Positions 40,501-46,483 of a stretch of 47,171 bases of DNA are shown in pieces. Source of the stretch: Oscillospiraceae bacterium (lineage in GTDB: Bacteria > Bacillota > Clostridia > Oscillospirales > Oscillospiraceae); contig JAFZQE010000022.1 in NCBI GenBank assembly GCA_017552325.1, positions 1-47,171 of the forward strand. The letters are read 5' to 3'. Both the position numbers and the translations under genes were made by a program. The number at the start of each line of letters is the position of its first letter. Within the stretch, counting starts at the first letter, position 1. The notes under the pieces were generated by a model. The model was not told where the DNA came from. It saw only the letters and a program-made list of their open reading frames with translations, and made no database searches.

Positions 40501-42595
40501 CTACTACTGCGTCGACGGCGAGACCTGGACCAAGGGTGATACTTACACCGTCACCGAAGACGTGACCATCAAGGTCAAGGCCGTGCTGGGCGAGGTCGAG
40601 AGCGAGATCGCCGAGTTCAGCTACACCGTGAAAGTCGAGCCCGAAAAGCCCGCCACCCCGACAGCCGATCCTGATTCCGGTACAGTCGACAAAGACACAG
40701 TTGTGAAATTCTCCTGCGAGACCGAAGGCGCCGTGATCTACTACTGCATTGACGGCGAGAACTGGATCGAGGGAGACACGTACACGATCACAGAAGACAT
40801 AATCATCGAGGTTATGGCTGTTCTGGACGAGGAGGAGAGCGAGATCGCCGTATTCACCTACACGGTGAAGAGCGAAATTGCAAACTACACCATCACCGTG
40901 GAAGCGAATCCCGCCGAAGGCGGTACGGTCACCGGCGGCGGCAGCTATGCCGAAGGCGAATCCGTTACCGTTGAAGCCAGTGCCAATGAGGGCTATGTGT
41001 TCCTCAACTGGACGAAGGACGATGCGGAAGTCAGCAAAGAAGTCAAATACACCTTCACCGCGGCAGAGGATTACACGCTGACGGCAAACTTCGAGCTGCA
41101 GACCTTTACGATCACCTTTGTGGACGAGGACGGTACCGTTCTCCAGAGCAAAGAGTATTCTTACGGAGCGCTTCCGGCTTACGAGGGCGAGGAGCCGACG
41201 AAGGAAGATGACGAAGAGTACACCTACACCTTTGCCGGCTGGGATCCCGAGATCACGGAAGTGACCGGGGACGCGACTTATACGGCGACTTATACCGCCG
41301 AACCGATCGTTTCTCCCACCGAAACGCCCCCGCCCACCACTCCTCCCGTGGTGGAGCAGTACAGAGTCGTGTTCACCGACGACGTGGTGGTGCCCGAAGC
41401 GCTGAAGGACAAGTATTCCAGCGTGGAACAGATGGAAGACGCGATGCTGCGGACGGTGCTGCGCCGCCTCGGCGTGAGCGAAGCCAAGGGCAACCGCTTC
41501 TACGAGATGCGCGTGGAGCGCTATGACGGCAGCGAGTGGCTGCCGATCACGGCGGACGAGTTCCCGTCCCAGGGCGTGAAGGCCAGCATCGGCCTGCCCG
41601 ACGGCTCTTCTGCGACGGACGACTTCTACGTGCTGCACCTCTTCGGTGAGAACGTCAACGGCCATAAGGCCGGCGAGGGCGAGATGCCTTCCGTGAAGGT
41701 CGACGGCGAGAACCTCGTCTTCACCGTGCACGGGACCTCCCCGCTGCTGATCGTCTGGAACAGCACCGAGGAGCCCGAGCCCACCGAGGAGCCCGAACCC
41801 ACCGAGACGCCCGAGCCCACCGAGGAACCGCCCGAGGGCCTGTACGTCATCCTGGACGCCAACGGCGGCACCGTTTCCGTGACCCGCCTGCGCCTGGGCG
41901 ATGACGGCAGCGTGCCGGCTCTGCCCGCACCGCAGGAGCGCGAGGGCTACATCTTCGGCGGCTGGTTCGACGCCAAGGAAGGCGGCAGCGAGGTCGTCGA
42001 GGGCGACATCCTGACCGAGACCACGACGCTCTACGCCCACTGGTATGAGCTGCGGGCCACTGTCAGCGAGAACGCGGTCGTTCCCACGGCGCTGAAGGAG
42101 CGCTACGCCAGCGTCGACGCGATGAAGAGCGCGATGCTCAAGACCGTGGAACGCCGCCTCGGCACCACGACGGTCAAGGGCAACAAGCTCTACGAGATCA
42201 AGGTCGAGTACTTCGACGGCACCGAATGGCTGCCGATCACGGCCGACCTCTTCCCGGTCAAGGGCGTCAAGGTTAGCCTCGCGATGCCGAGCGGCTCCGC
42301 GACCACGGACAGCTTCTACGCGCTGCACCTCTTCGGCGAGGACTGCAACGGCCATAAGGCCGGCGAGGGCGAGATGCCCACGGTGACCAGATCCGGCAGT
42401 ACGCTGAGCTTCACCGTGCACGGGACCTCCCCGCTGCTGCTGGTCTGGACCGGCAAGGGCGGCGGCGGAGGCGGCGGCGGTCCGACGACCGGCGACGATT
42501 CCAACCCGGCCCTGTGGGCTGCGCTGATGGGCGCTTCCATCCTCGGCATGGCGCTGATCGGCACCGGCTGGAGGAAGAGAAGGAACAGAGCCTGA
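31547..42595 (+). CDS. Giant secreted, wall-anchored mosaic protein with PHP/CehA-type metallohydrolase domain
   Basis: 3,682 residues. Signal peptide 1-28. Ten chitobiase/hexosaminidase C-terminal-like modules (signature VVTFSCETEGAVI...STDG) at about 346, 617, 882, 2366 and a tandem run of six at 2640-3110 (spaced 80, 80, 80, 79, 79 codons). Four OB-fold-like modules (FTVKGVVTLVDGKNIYIQD) at about 430, 695, 962 and 2450, plus a variant near 2162-2365. A PHP domain spans about 1693-1950: QLHSHTTYSDG (His1701, His1703), TDHS (Asp1736, His1737), GFEMTW (Glu1791), FNHPG (His1844) and NQDNH (Asp1907, His1909). Bacterial-repeat/InlB-like modules lie near 3110-3260 and 3430-3500, flanked by two copies of a domain ending TVHGTSPLLLVW. 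The C-terminus is PTTGDDSN, hydrophobic helix, RKRRNRA, a sortase-type signal. Monocistronic. Enzyme substrate unknown. Confidence 0.9.
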   Translation: MKKRTRKILSLVLLLGMLLSLLPASALAAGATSVWEPVEFADITSSDTVAVTMSKDGTTWALPSANTSTAPAATVSTVSDNLLTIPAADSAYGWTVTAVDGAYQFTNAAGGKLYITAANNGVRIGTPENANGALFSLTSGYLTAKDSKDATRYLGVYMTNPDWRCYTSINSNITGQTLGFWKLTEGGEVPEPTEEPEPLAYLQRMTEIPAAGARLVIYHPESGMALNDTVSGSKLAGTAGRLYDGKLGLTEDMSVLTLGTSGDAYTFALNGLVLTSPEAGNGLSFAAAGDYGCWTLEKTGDCWNVINTKAVVNNNQQALEYYNGFTTWGIRDTEPYKFAFYAEKPLTPTADVAAGEVEADTAVTFSCATPGTVILTSTDGSAWTEGSSFTVTEDVTVQVKASLGGIESDTASFAYTVKAAEPEPETSTIKEALDGADNAEFTVKGVVTLVDGKNIYIQDSTGGICLYFKTAPTDIALGDTIIGTGTRAVYRGLPELSGATYEKSSGMTLEAKETTIGALTTADICTYVKLTGLEVTEVYDNSGAYANPNITVSDGTKATTIQIYKAVVGKTDGEWDVKVGDVIDVTAAVGVNNTTLQLRNTLASEIAVQGEEPVTVAAPTADVASGEVEKDTLVTFSCETEGAVISYSTDGETWVEGNTYTVTEDVTIQVKATLNGVDSEIVSFSYTVKAEEPALSTIAEALAGTTGTEFTVKGVVTLVDGKNIYIQDATGGIDLYFGTAPTDISLGDTIIGTGTRAEYRGLPELSGAAYEKSSGLELAAAEKTIGDLKTADVCCYVKLTDLEVTEVYDNNGTYNNPNITVKDADGKTIQIYKAVIGKTEGIWDVKVGDMIDVQAAVGINNTTLQLRNTLASEITVQEEEYPVAAPTADVESGPVDKGTVVTFSCETEGAVIWTSTDDGATWVEGSTYTVTADVTIQVKALLNGESSKIVTFSYTVRIEGLSTIKEALDGESGAEFTVKGVVTMVDGRNIYIQDSTGGICLFFGTAPTDIELGDTVIGTGTRAVYRGLPELSGATYEKSSGLTLEPADKTIGELLMADICCYVKLTNLEVTEVYDNSGAYSNPNITVKDADGKTIQIYKAVIGKTDGEWDVKVGDKLDVTAAVGVNNSTLQLRNTLASEITVTVSVDPGESDLITDLSQLTDGVTVAIYSQTHKTAISSKPNGDWYLKANSCTVENNEVKNFTSDMVWTVKVNADGSYSFYSYDDENNAISVWPSGTYAELTVNTNYNSDTVHDWELSPFKAADHTWYVKSTTLTIMKKDSEGVEVELPVYIEAYVRNGGEVFSGFAPFESQLKSTDYALQFYLVDPNDAVEPFDDGEWDGILQKDGQYVIYSPAAEASMGLAKEATYSLNAVPTTIEEGKAKAGNGAYVFTVDTMGRYYSFEVNGKYLASNNDEELFFIEKGENGKLPDTAKWYLAANGEGYTIYNKEANYKGSPVCIEFFSSVFSGWTFKSADAAIFEFRFYEVAEGTKIHEGIVQDPTVIFDCEDSRHFEQDYACSFSLDDLADEITELTITYAAGSKSGTVTDYEATEDKKSCSFVLPFEDLDSEDMPASFTITVSVKNSYGIEYTGEKVVENIDKPFFESLTPAPNSQTGEDKRPVISAKIGNVGDNPVFTMTVNDETVEAVYADGVLSWTPAEDLADGRVTVSITVERADGVKADKSWSFTVGNAEYQLYFGQLHSHTTYSDGSGSLDTALEYVASLPKSANIQFVAFTDHSNYFDTTSAANPADALNDRSQMTAASKALWEEYKGKVAAFNAAHSNLIAIAGFEMTWSGGPGHINTFDSDGLVSRNNANLNNKTGDAGMKLYYTTINKGDSLNQFNHPGSTFGNFTDFSYWDEATDAHMFLVEVGNGEGPIGENGYYPSYEQYVMALDKGWHLAPTNNQDNHKGRWGNANDARDVILTNDFSEQGIYDAIRALRVYATEDKNLQIFYTINDMPMGTIFSDENAPEKLNVVVTLFDPDASDSVSKVEVVVNGGVTAYTWNSSTEIATGQLTAELDPEYSYYFIRVTQKDGDLAVTAPIWVGQALKLGITDIKAETEPVYKGEEATLVTTLFNNEDKTATVKSLVYTINDSEVIGTDDAGYAIAPNGTAAVNFAHTFDKAKLTTVTVTAVVVYDGKEYTYTANVELDVIDKENEDAVTPIADVRAASVEDDTGYRFIIEGVVTSNASGYDKDTAFFDCIYVQDETGGICCFPVSGEFKIGDKVRIVGHTDFYQAEPELQVQTIEIIGEGSVEPTEITAGELNDRSAEGKLVTVKGTVESFELANGLIQTIMVKDANGELARVFIDGYITTSAEVENCEVGAEIEATGLASYDNTFNAPDGPFPRIRIRDRADVICTAPEPEKPATPTADKEPGAVDKDTVVTFSCETEGAVIWYSTDGGENWTEGNTYTITEDVTIQVKAVLDGVESEIATFEYSVIVQAPTIVPIEDALKGEENAKFTVKGVVTMVDGKNIYIQDETGGICLFFGTAPTDIELGDTVIGSGERTTYRGLPELKNAEYEKSSGLTLTAAEKTIAELTTADVCCYVKLTDLEVTEVYDNNGGYKNPNITVKDADGKTIQIYKTVLDKIDGAWRVQVGDTIDVTLAVGINNTTLQLRNTLDSEITKKNTAPVQPATPTADAESGEVEAGTVVTFSCETEGAVIWYSIDGGENWIEGNSYTVNENVTIQVKAVLDGVESEIAEFSYTVITTNIEVATPTADKESGEVEKGTVVTFSCETEGAVISYNAQLSRAWVEGDSYTVNEDVTLQVKATLNGVDSEIAEFSYTVKAEPITVATPTADPDSGEVEKGTVVTFSCETEGAVICYSTDGGVNWTEGSTLTIEENVTVLVKAVLGDVESAAAEFEYTVKAEPITVATPTAEPDSGEVEKDTVVKFSCETEGAVIYYCVDGETWTEGETFTVTEDVVIKVKAVLGEVESEIAEFSYTVKAEPITVAKPTAEPDSGEVEKDTVVKFSCETEGAVIYYCVDGETWTKGDTYTVTEDVTIKVKAVLGEVESEIAEFSYTVKVEPEKPATPTADPDSGTVDKDTVVKFSCETEGAVIYYCIDGENWIEGDTYTITEDIIIEVMAVLDEEESEIAVFTYTVKSEIANYTITVEANPAEGGTVTGGGSYAEGESVTVEASANEGYVFLNWTKDDAEVSKEVKYTFTAAEDYTLTANFELQTFTITFVDEDGTVLQSKEYSYGALPAYEGEEPTKEDDEEYTYTFAGWDPEITEVTGDATYTATYTAEPIVSPTETPPPTTPPVVEQYRVVFTDDVVVPEALKDKYSSVEQMEDAMLRTVLRRLGVSEAKGNRFYEMRVERYDGSEWLPITADEFPSQGVKASIGLPDGSSATDDFYVLHLFGENVNGHKAGEGEMPSVKVDGENLVFTVHGTSPLLIVWNSTEEPEPTEEPEPTETPEPTEEPPEGLYVILDANGGTVSVTRLRLGDDGSVPALPAPQEREGYIFGGWFDAKEGGSEVVEGDILTETTTLYAHWYELRATVSENAVVPTALKERYASVDAMKSAMLKTVERRLGTTTVKGNKLYEIKVEYFDGTEWLPITADLFPVKGVKVSLAMPSGSATTDSFYALHLFGEDCNGHKAGEGEMPTVTRSGSTLSFTVHGTSPLLLVWTGKGGGGGGGGPTTGDDSNPALWAALMGASILGMALIGTGWRKRRNRA

Positions 42596-42618
42596 GCCGC
42601 AGCAAACCAACATAATCC

Positions 42619-42649
42619 AAAGCGCCCGCGAGAAATCGCGGGCGCTTTT
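42619..42649 (+). terminator. Terminator of the giant gene
   Basis: AAAGCGCCCGCGA pairs with TCGCGGGCGCTTT around GAAA, followed by Ts, 23 nt after the stop codon. Confidence 0.9.
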
Positions 42650-42671
42650 CCTGCGTCAAAGAGAAAAGAAA

Positions 42672-42884
42672 GAAGCGGGGGCTCGAAAGAGCTCCCGCTT
42701 CAGACTGCAGATAAACCGTATGGTCAGGGATAAACAAGCATGGGGTGATTGTGAAGAGGGGATGGGAGTCCCCTCTTCACGTCCAATCCCGCAAAAACGG
42801 GAACTTTTCAAAAGAGCCCGTTATTGTCGCTTCAAGCTGTCGACAGCTTGAAGCGGGATCTCGAAAGAGCTCCCGCTTCTGTTT
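42672..42884 (-). repeat. Five-hairpin intergenic element, copy B (opposite orientation)
   Basis: Complement-oriented copy of 771-979. Bases 42734-42781 match 875-922 perfectly (48 bp), and flanking blocks also align: AGACTGCAGA, GCAAAAACGGGAACTT and CTTCAAGCTGTCGACAGCTTGAAG. The end hairpins differ in sequence (GAAGCGGG...CTCGAAAGAGCTCCCGCTTC instead of GGGGAGAGC...), but again both ends carry near copies of each other. The right end hairpin is followed by GTTTTTGG. Confidence 0.85.
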
Positions 42885-42943
42885 TTGGTGGGTTTTATGC
42901 CGGAAGATGCTCCGGCGTACTCGGATACGCCGGGCGGAACGCG

Positions 42944-44014
42944 TCAGTCTAGCTCTCCAACCGGCTGCCACTCGAACAGCATGTCCACCCCGTACTCGGA
43001 CTTGTCGTCGTGCCAGGTGAAGGTCCCGTCGTCGTGGAAGGTGATCGTGCCGCTGCCGTCCTCGTACTCGGCTTCTTCGCTCTTGAGCTCGCCGTTTTCG
43101 TCATAGACGACGATCTGCTTGGCCGCGCCGGTGTACTCGATCGTCAGCGTGTCCGTGTCGAGGCGGCCGACGATGGTCCAGCGAGCCAGCTCCCAGGCGC
43201 TGCTGCCCCATTCGATCGTGATCAGGGCGTCCTCGTTCCCGAAGCACTGCACCAGGGCGTGCGCCCGGTCGCACTGATACTCGCCGATGAAGTTCATCAC
43301 CGGGTTCTGCCAATCCGGATCCTCCTCAAATACGGCGACATACGCCGCGTCCGCGTCCACCAGCACGGTAATCTGCGGCTCGGTTGAGAAGTCCTCGCCG
43401 TCCTTCGTCCACTTCACGAACAGGTTGCCGCCCTGCGGCCGGGCGACGAAGGTGTAGGTCGCGGGCTCGGCCAGACCGAGATACGCCGACTGGATGATCC
43501 CGTCCGGGTCGATCTCGGGGACTTCCTCGCCCTCGGCGTAGTCGATGTAGCCCCAGCCCTCCGTGTTGATGGTGACGGTAAAGGCGGCCTCCGGCAGATC
43601 CATCGGAACGAAGTGATAGCTTCCGACGCCCTCGATATCGAGCAGCAGGCCGTCCTCGCCCTCCTCGGTGATGGTGACGACCAGCGGGTCGGCGCTCTCG
43701 TCCCAGGCGTTCAGGTCGCCGTGCAGGCTGTCGCCCTCCTGCGGGACGACGCAGCCGGCCATGAGGTCTCCGACCATCATGCCGACATACCAGCCGGGCT
43801 CGTCAATATCTTCCATCCAAATGACGGAGAGCAGATCGCCCTCCTCGTTCTGAAAATAGCCCTCGCGGGTCCAGGTCTTGCTTTCTGGCTCGGCGGGAGC
43901 CTGCGTTTCCTCCGCGGGCGCTTCCGGTTCCGCGGGCGCCTCCGGCTGCGCGCCGCAGGCGGCCAGCGCGAAGATCATGCAGAGCGCCAGCAGCAGACTG
44001 AGCATCTTTTTCAT
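42944..44014 (-). CDS. Lipoprotein with bacterial-repeat domain
   Basis: A 356-residue protein with lipoprotein signal MKKMLSLLLALCMIFALAAC (Cys20 in LAAC), then an Ala/Glu/Pro-rich spacer (21-47). The middle (about 150-240) has the pattern FVKWTKDGEDFSTEPQITV...YVAVFE, the bacterial repeat (Flg_new_2/InlB-B-like) fold also used in the neighbouring giant protein. The C-terminal part (about 245-356) resembles a lipocalin-like 'GEYQCDRAHA...GTITFHDDGTFTWHDD' beta domain. Start at 44014 has AAAAGGAG upstream; in-frame ATGs further up lie in the promoter. It faces the giant gene convergently. Confidence 0.85.
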   Translation of the reverse strand: MKKMLSLLLALCMIFALAACGAQPEAPAEPEAPAEETQAPAEPESKTWTREGYFQNEEGDLLSVIWMEDIDEPGWYVGMMVGDLMAGCVVPQEGDSLHGDLNAWDESADPLVVTITEEGEDGLLLDIEGVGSYHFVPMDLPEAAFTVTINTEGWGYIDYAEGEEVPEIDPDGIIQSAYLGLAEPATYTFVARPQGGNLFVKWTKDGEDFSTEPQITVLVDADAAYVAVFEEDPDWQNPVMNFIGEYQCDRAHALVQCFGNEDALITIEWGSSAWELARWTIVGRLDTDTLTIEYTGAAKQIVVYDENGELKSEEAEYEDGSGTITFHDDGTFTWHDDKSEYGVDMLFEWQPVGELD

Positions 44015-44094
44015 GTTGATTTCTCCTTTTGTCCTCGAGTATTGCCGGAACCGCCGCGGGCGGGGATCCGCTCCCGGCGCGGCCCGGCGCCTGT

Positions 44095-44123
44095 ATTGTA
44101 TCACCCGGCGCGCGCGGAGGCAA
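44095..44123 (-). promoter_or_regulatory. Promoter of the lipoprotein gene
   Basis: Minus strand TTGCCT (44123-44118), 17 bp, TACAAT (44100-44095); leader about 80 nt. Confidence 0.65.
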
Positions 44124-44164
44124 GACCGCATCCCGGATTTTTCGCGTACGCAGGGCGGCTTGTC

Positions 44165-44194
44165 TTGCATTCCTCCCGGCGCGCATGGTATACT
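44165..44194 (+). promoter_or_regulatory. Promoter of the FRG-domain gene
   Basis: TTGCAT (44165-44170), 18 bp, TATACT (44189-44194), about 32 nt before the ATG. Confidence 0.65.
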
Positions 44195-44226
44195 GAACCA
44201 TAAAAATTCAGAAAGCGGGAGATCCC

Positions 44227-45075
44227 ATGATCCAGGAAATCAGAGTTACCAGCGTGGAGGAGCTGATCCCCCTGCTGTCCGACCAGCCCTACCGCCCCGA
44301 CCTGGGGCGCAACCGCAGCCTCTACGTTTACCGCGGCATGGCCAACGCGGACCTGCCGATGGTCACCAGCCTCCGGCGCAACTGCAAGGATCTGCAGCGC
44401 GCGCTGGAGCCGGCGATTTTGAAGAATTTTGCCAAATACGCCGTCATGGAGGACCCGACGATCGCGCAGTCCGTCTGGCGGCAGATGTTCCTCGGCCAGC
44501 ACCACGGCCTGCCGACCCGGCTGCTGGACTGGACGCAGTCGGCCCTGGTGGCGCTGCACTTCGCCGTCAGCGAGGACAATCTCGAGCACATGGACGAGCA
44601 CGACTGCATGGTCTGGCGCACGGACATCAAGGAGCTGCACGCCCTGTTGCCGCCGAAGTACCAGGAGGTCATGTCCCGCAGCAAGGCGGAGGTCTTCTCG
44701 GTGGACATGCTGGGGCAGGCCGCGTCGAACATCGCCGCCTACGATCACGACATGGGCGACCGCTCAATGGTCGTGCTCGAGCCGCCCAGCATCGACTCGC
44801 GCATCGTCAACCAGTATTCCTTCTTCTGCGTCGTCCCGATGGACATGGAGGACATCGAGGGTTTCCTGGACAGGTACACGAAGAACACCGTCAAATACGT
44901 CATCGACCGCAGCCTGCGCTGGCGCGTGCGCGACATGCTCGACCAGCTGAACATGAGCGAGCGCCTGATCTATCCGGGCCTGGACGGCCTCTCGCGCTGG
45001 ATCGCGAGGCATTATTTTGTAAAAGCCAAGCCGCAGGATCCGCCTGCGGCGTCTCCCGGATCTTTTTCGCCCTGA
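44227..45075 (+). CDS. FRG-domain protein
   Basis: A 282-residue cytoplasmic protein. The FRG signature is clear: YVYRGMANADLPMVTSLRR (YRG at 35-37) and FLGQHHGLPTRLLDWTQSALVAL (QHHGLPTRLLDW, 91-102), followed by 'ALHFAVSED'. FRG domains are of unknown biochemistry; they occur alone or in phage-related and proposed toxin or defence genes. No partner gene or toxin-antitoxin layout is seen here. The C-terminal PPAASPGSFSP appears to come from a 170-bp insertion: a second copy of the segment coding VKAKPQ lies at 45188 and continues as EPSPEK-stop, probably the original C-terminus. Start ATG 44227 follows GGGAGA. Confidence 0.9.
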   Translation: MIQEIRVTSVEELIPLLSDQPYRPDLGRNRSLYVYRGMANADLPMVTSLRRNCKDLQRALEPAILKNFAKYAVMEDPTIAQSVWRQMFLGQHHGLPTRLLDWTQSALVALHFAVSEDNLEHMDEHDCMVWRTDIKELHALLPPKYQEVMSRSKAEVFSVDMLGQAASNIAAYDHDMGDRSMVVLEPPSIDSRIVNQYSFFCVVPMDMEDIEGFLDRYTKNTVKYVIDRSLRWRVRDMLDQLNMSERLIYPGLDGLSRWIARHYFVKAKPQDPPAASPGSFSP

Positions 45076-45208
45076 CTTCGTCGGTTTTCCTTGAAATACA
45101 CAAAGTATTCCTGCAGAAAACCGCCATCGTCAGAACAAAAAATCTCTCGTGATCCGCTCTTGACGGACCCTGCGCCTCCGCCTTCGATGTAAAGGCCAAG
45201 CCGCAGGA
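45018..45208. repeat. 170-bp insertion flanked by 21-bp direct repeats at the FRG gene end
   Basis: TGTAAAAGCCAAGCCGCAGG(A) at 45018-45038 recurs at 45188-45208 with one mismatch. The segment between contains GATCCG/CGGATC and a long imperfect hairpin 45072-45133 (CTGAC...CGGTTTTC with GAAAACCG...GTCAG). The intervening DNA provides the present stop codon of the FRG gene. Target-site duplication after insertion of a small element is the simplest reading; a diverged tandem duplication is the alternative. Confidence 0.7.
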
Positions 45209-45246
45209 GCCTTCTCCGGAAAAGTGAAAAAAGCGGAAAAAATCTC

Positions 45247-45274
45247 TTGACAATCCGGAAAAAGCCGATATAAT
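45247..45274 (+). promoter_or_regulatory. Promoter of the rpsF-ssb-rpsR operon
   Basis: TTGACA (45247-45252), 16 bp, TATAAT (45269-45274). Confidence 0.9.
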
Positions 45275-45306
45275 AATATGGCCTGTCCGCAGAGACAGAA
45301 TTATCC

Positions 45307-45334
45307 TTGCTCCCGGCAGCGACCGGGGGCCAAT
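45307..45334 (+). promoter_or_regulatory. Leader hairpin of rpsF (possible S6:S18 autoregulatory site)
   Basis: TTGCTCCCGG pairs with CCGGGGGCCAA with one bulged C, loop CAGCGA, 16 nt before the ribosome site. Known: many bacteria carry an S6:S18-binding leader before rpsF. The match here is only by position and general shape, so this is tentative. Confidence 0.35.
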
Positions 45335-45355
45335 TGACCAGAAGGAGGTGCAACC

Positions 45356-45652
45356 ATGGCAAAAGCAAGCGAAAAGTACGAAGTGATGTACATCATCAAC
45401 CCCAACCTGAGCGAGGAAGAGACTTCCGCGATCGTTGAGAAGTTCAAGGCACTTGTGGAAGCAAATGGTACGCTCGAGGAACTGGAGGAGATGGGTAAGC
45501 GCAAGCTCGCTTACGAGATCAACTACATTTCCGAAGGCGTCTATGTGCTGATGAAGTTCACGAGCGGCCCCGATTTCCCCGCCGAGCTGGACCGTATCCT
45601 CGGTATCACCGACGGCATCCTGCGTCGTCTGATCACCCTGCGCGCGGAATAA
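45356..45652 (+). CDS. rpsF: Ribosomal protein S6
   Basis: A 98-residue protein with the S6 ferredoxin-like pattern YEVMYIINPNLSEEETSAIV, GKRKLAYEINYISEGVYVLM and LRRLITLR. It is part of the 30S platform and binds S18. AGAAGGAGG lies 9 nt before the ATG. It is the first gene of the canonical rpsF-ssb-rpsR operon; ssb follows after 12 nt. Confidence 0.98.
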   Translation: MAKASEKYEVMYIINPNLSEEETSAIVEKFKALVEANGTLEELEEMGKRKLAYEINYISEGVYVLMKFTSGPDFPAELDRILGITDGILRRLITLRAE

Positions 45653-45664
45653 GGAGAGACTGAG

Positions 45665-46156
45665 ATGCTCAACCACATTGTTATCATGGGCCGTCTGACC
45701 CGGGATCCCGAGCTCAGATACACCCAGAGCCAGACGCCGGTGGCTTCGTTCACCGTGGCCGTTGACCGCGATTTCGGCGGCCGCGACGGCGGCGAGCGGC
45801 AGACCGATTTCATCGACTGCTCCGCCTGGCGTTCCACGGCCGAGTTTGTCAACCGCTTCTTCCGCAAGGGCAGCATGATCGTTGTCTCCGGCCGCCTGCA
45901 GTCCCGCAAGTGGCAGGACCGCGAGGGCAACAACCGTGTCAACTGGGAGATCAACGTCGACAACGTTTACTTCGGCGAGAGCCGCCGCGACAGCAGCGAC
46001 GGCAACTATGAGGCGCCCCGCGCCAACGCCTACGACTCGGGTCGGAGCGGCGGAAACGACGGCGGCCGGAGCAGCTACGAGGCTCCCCGCACGGTCAGTC
46101 CCGCGCCCTCTCCCTTCACCGAGCTCGACGGCGATGACGGCGAGCTGCCGTTCTGA
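45665..46156 (+). CDS. ssb: Single-stranded DNA-binding protein
   Basis: A 163-residue protein: OB fold (1-105; MLNHIVIMGRLTRDPELRYT, FIDCSAWRSTAEFVNRFFRKG, VSGRLQSRKWQDREG), a Gly/Ser/Asn/Arg-rich flexible linker (110-150) and the acidic tip DGDDGELPF that recruits replication and repair partners. Typical length. It lies between rpsF and rpsR as usual in Firmicutes. Confidence 0.97.
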   Translation: MLNHIVIMGRLTRDPELRYTQSQTPVASFTVAVDRDFGGRDGGERQTDFIDCSAWRSTAEFVNRFFRKGSMIVVSGRLQSRKWQDREGNNRVNWEINVDNVYFGESRRDSSDGNYEAPRANAYDSGRSGGNDGGRSSYEAPRTVSPAPSPFTELDGDDGELPF

Positions 46157-46179
46157 TACTATAAAAGGAGGATACAGCT

Positions 46180-46419
46180 TTGGCTTTCGATAAGAACAAT
46201 CCCAAGAACCGCAAACGCCGCAAGGTTTGCCAGTTCTGCGTGGACAAGGCCACGTTCATCGACTACAAGGACACCGCGAAGCTGCGCCGCTTCCTGTCCG
46301 AGCGCGGCAAGATCCTGCCCCGCCGCACGACCGGCGTGTGCGCCATGCACCAGCGTGAGCTGACCGAGGCGATCAAGCGTTCCCGCCAGATCGCGCTCCT
46401 GCCCTACGTGCTCGATTGA
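46180..46419 (+). CDS. rpsR: Ribosomal protein S18 (zinc-binding type)
   Basis: A 79-residue basic protein starting at TTG 46180 (AAAAGGAGGA 8 nt upstream). Conserved S18 features are the RKVCQFC start, [21 protein letters not shown] and [25 protein letters not shown]. Cys pairs CQFC and CAMH indicate the zinc-containing (C+) form. It forms a pair with S6 on the 30S subunit. A strong terminator follows. Confidence 0.97.
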   Translation: MAFDKNNPKNRKRRKVCQFCVDKATFIDYKDTAKLRRFLSERGKILPRRTTGVCAMHQRELTEAIKRSRQIALLPYVLD

Positions 46420-46430
46420 TTGCGAAACAG

Positions 46431-46464
46431 AAACTCCCGTACCGCCCGGTACGGGAGTTTTTTT
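46431..46464 (+). terminator. Terminator of the rpsF-ssb-rpsR operon
   Basis: AAACTCCCGTACC/GGTACGGGAGTTT stem around a short GCCC-type loop, followed by Ts. Confidence 0.93.
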
Positions 46465-46483
46465 GTCGCCTCTGCATCTCTTG

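Noticed and set aside
31604-42613. An 11-kb open frame on the minus strand opposite the giant gene
   Set aside because: It is exactly in register with the sense codons and exists because TTA, CTA and TCA are not used; the sense frame has signal peptide, recognisable domains, ribosome site and terminator, while the antisense protein is low-complexity Arg/Asp/His-rich.
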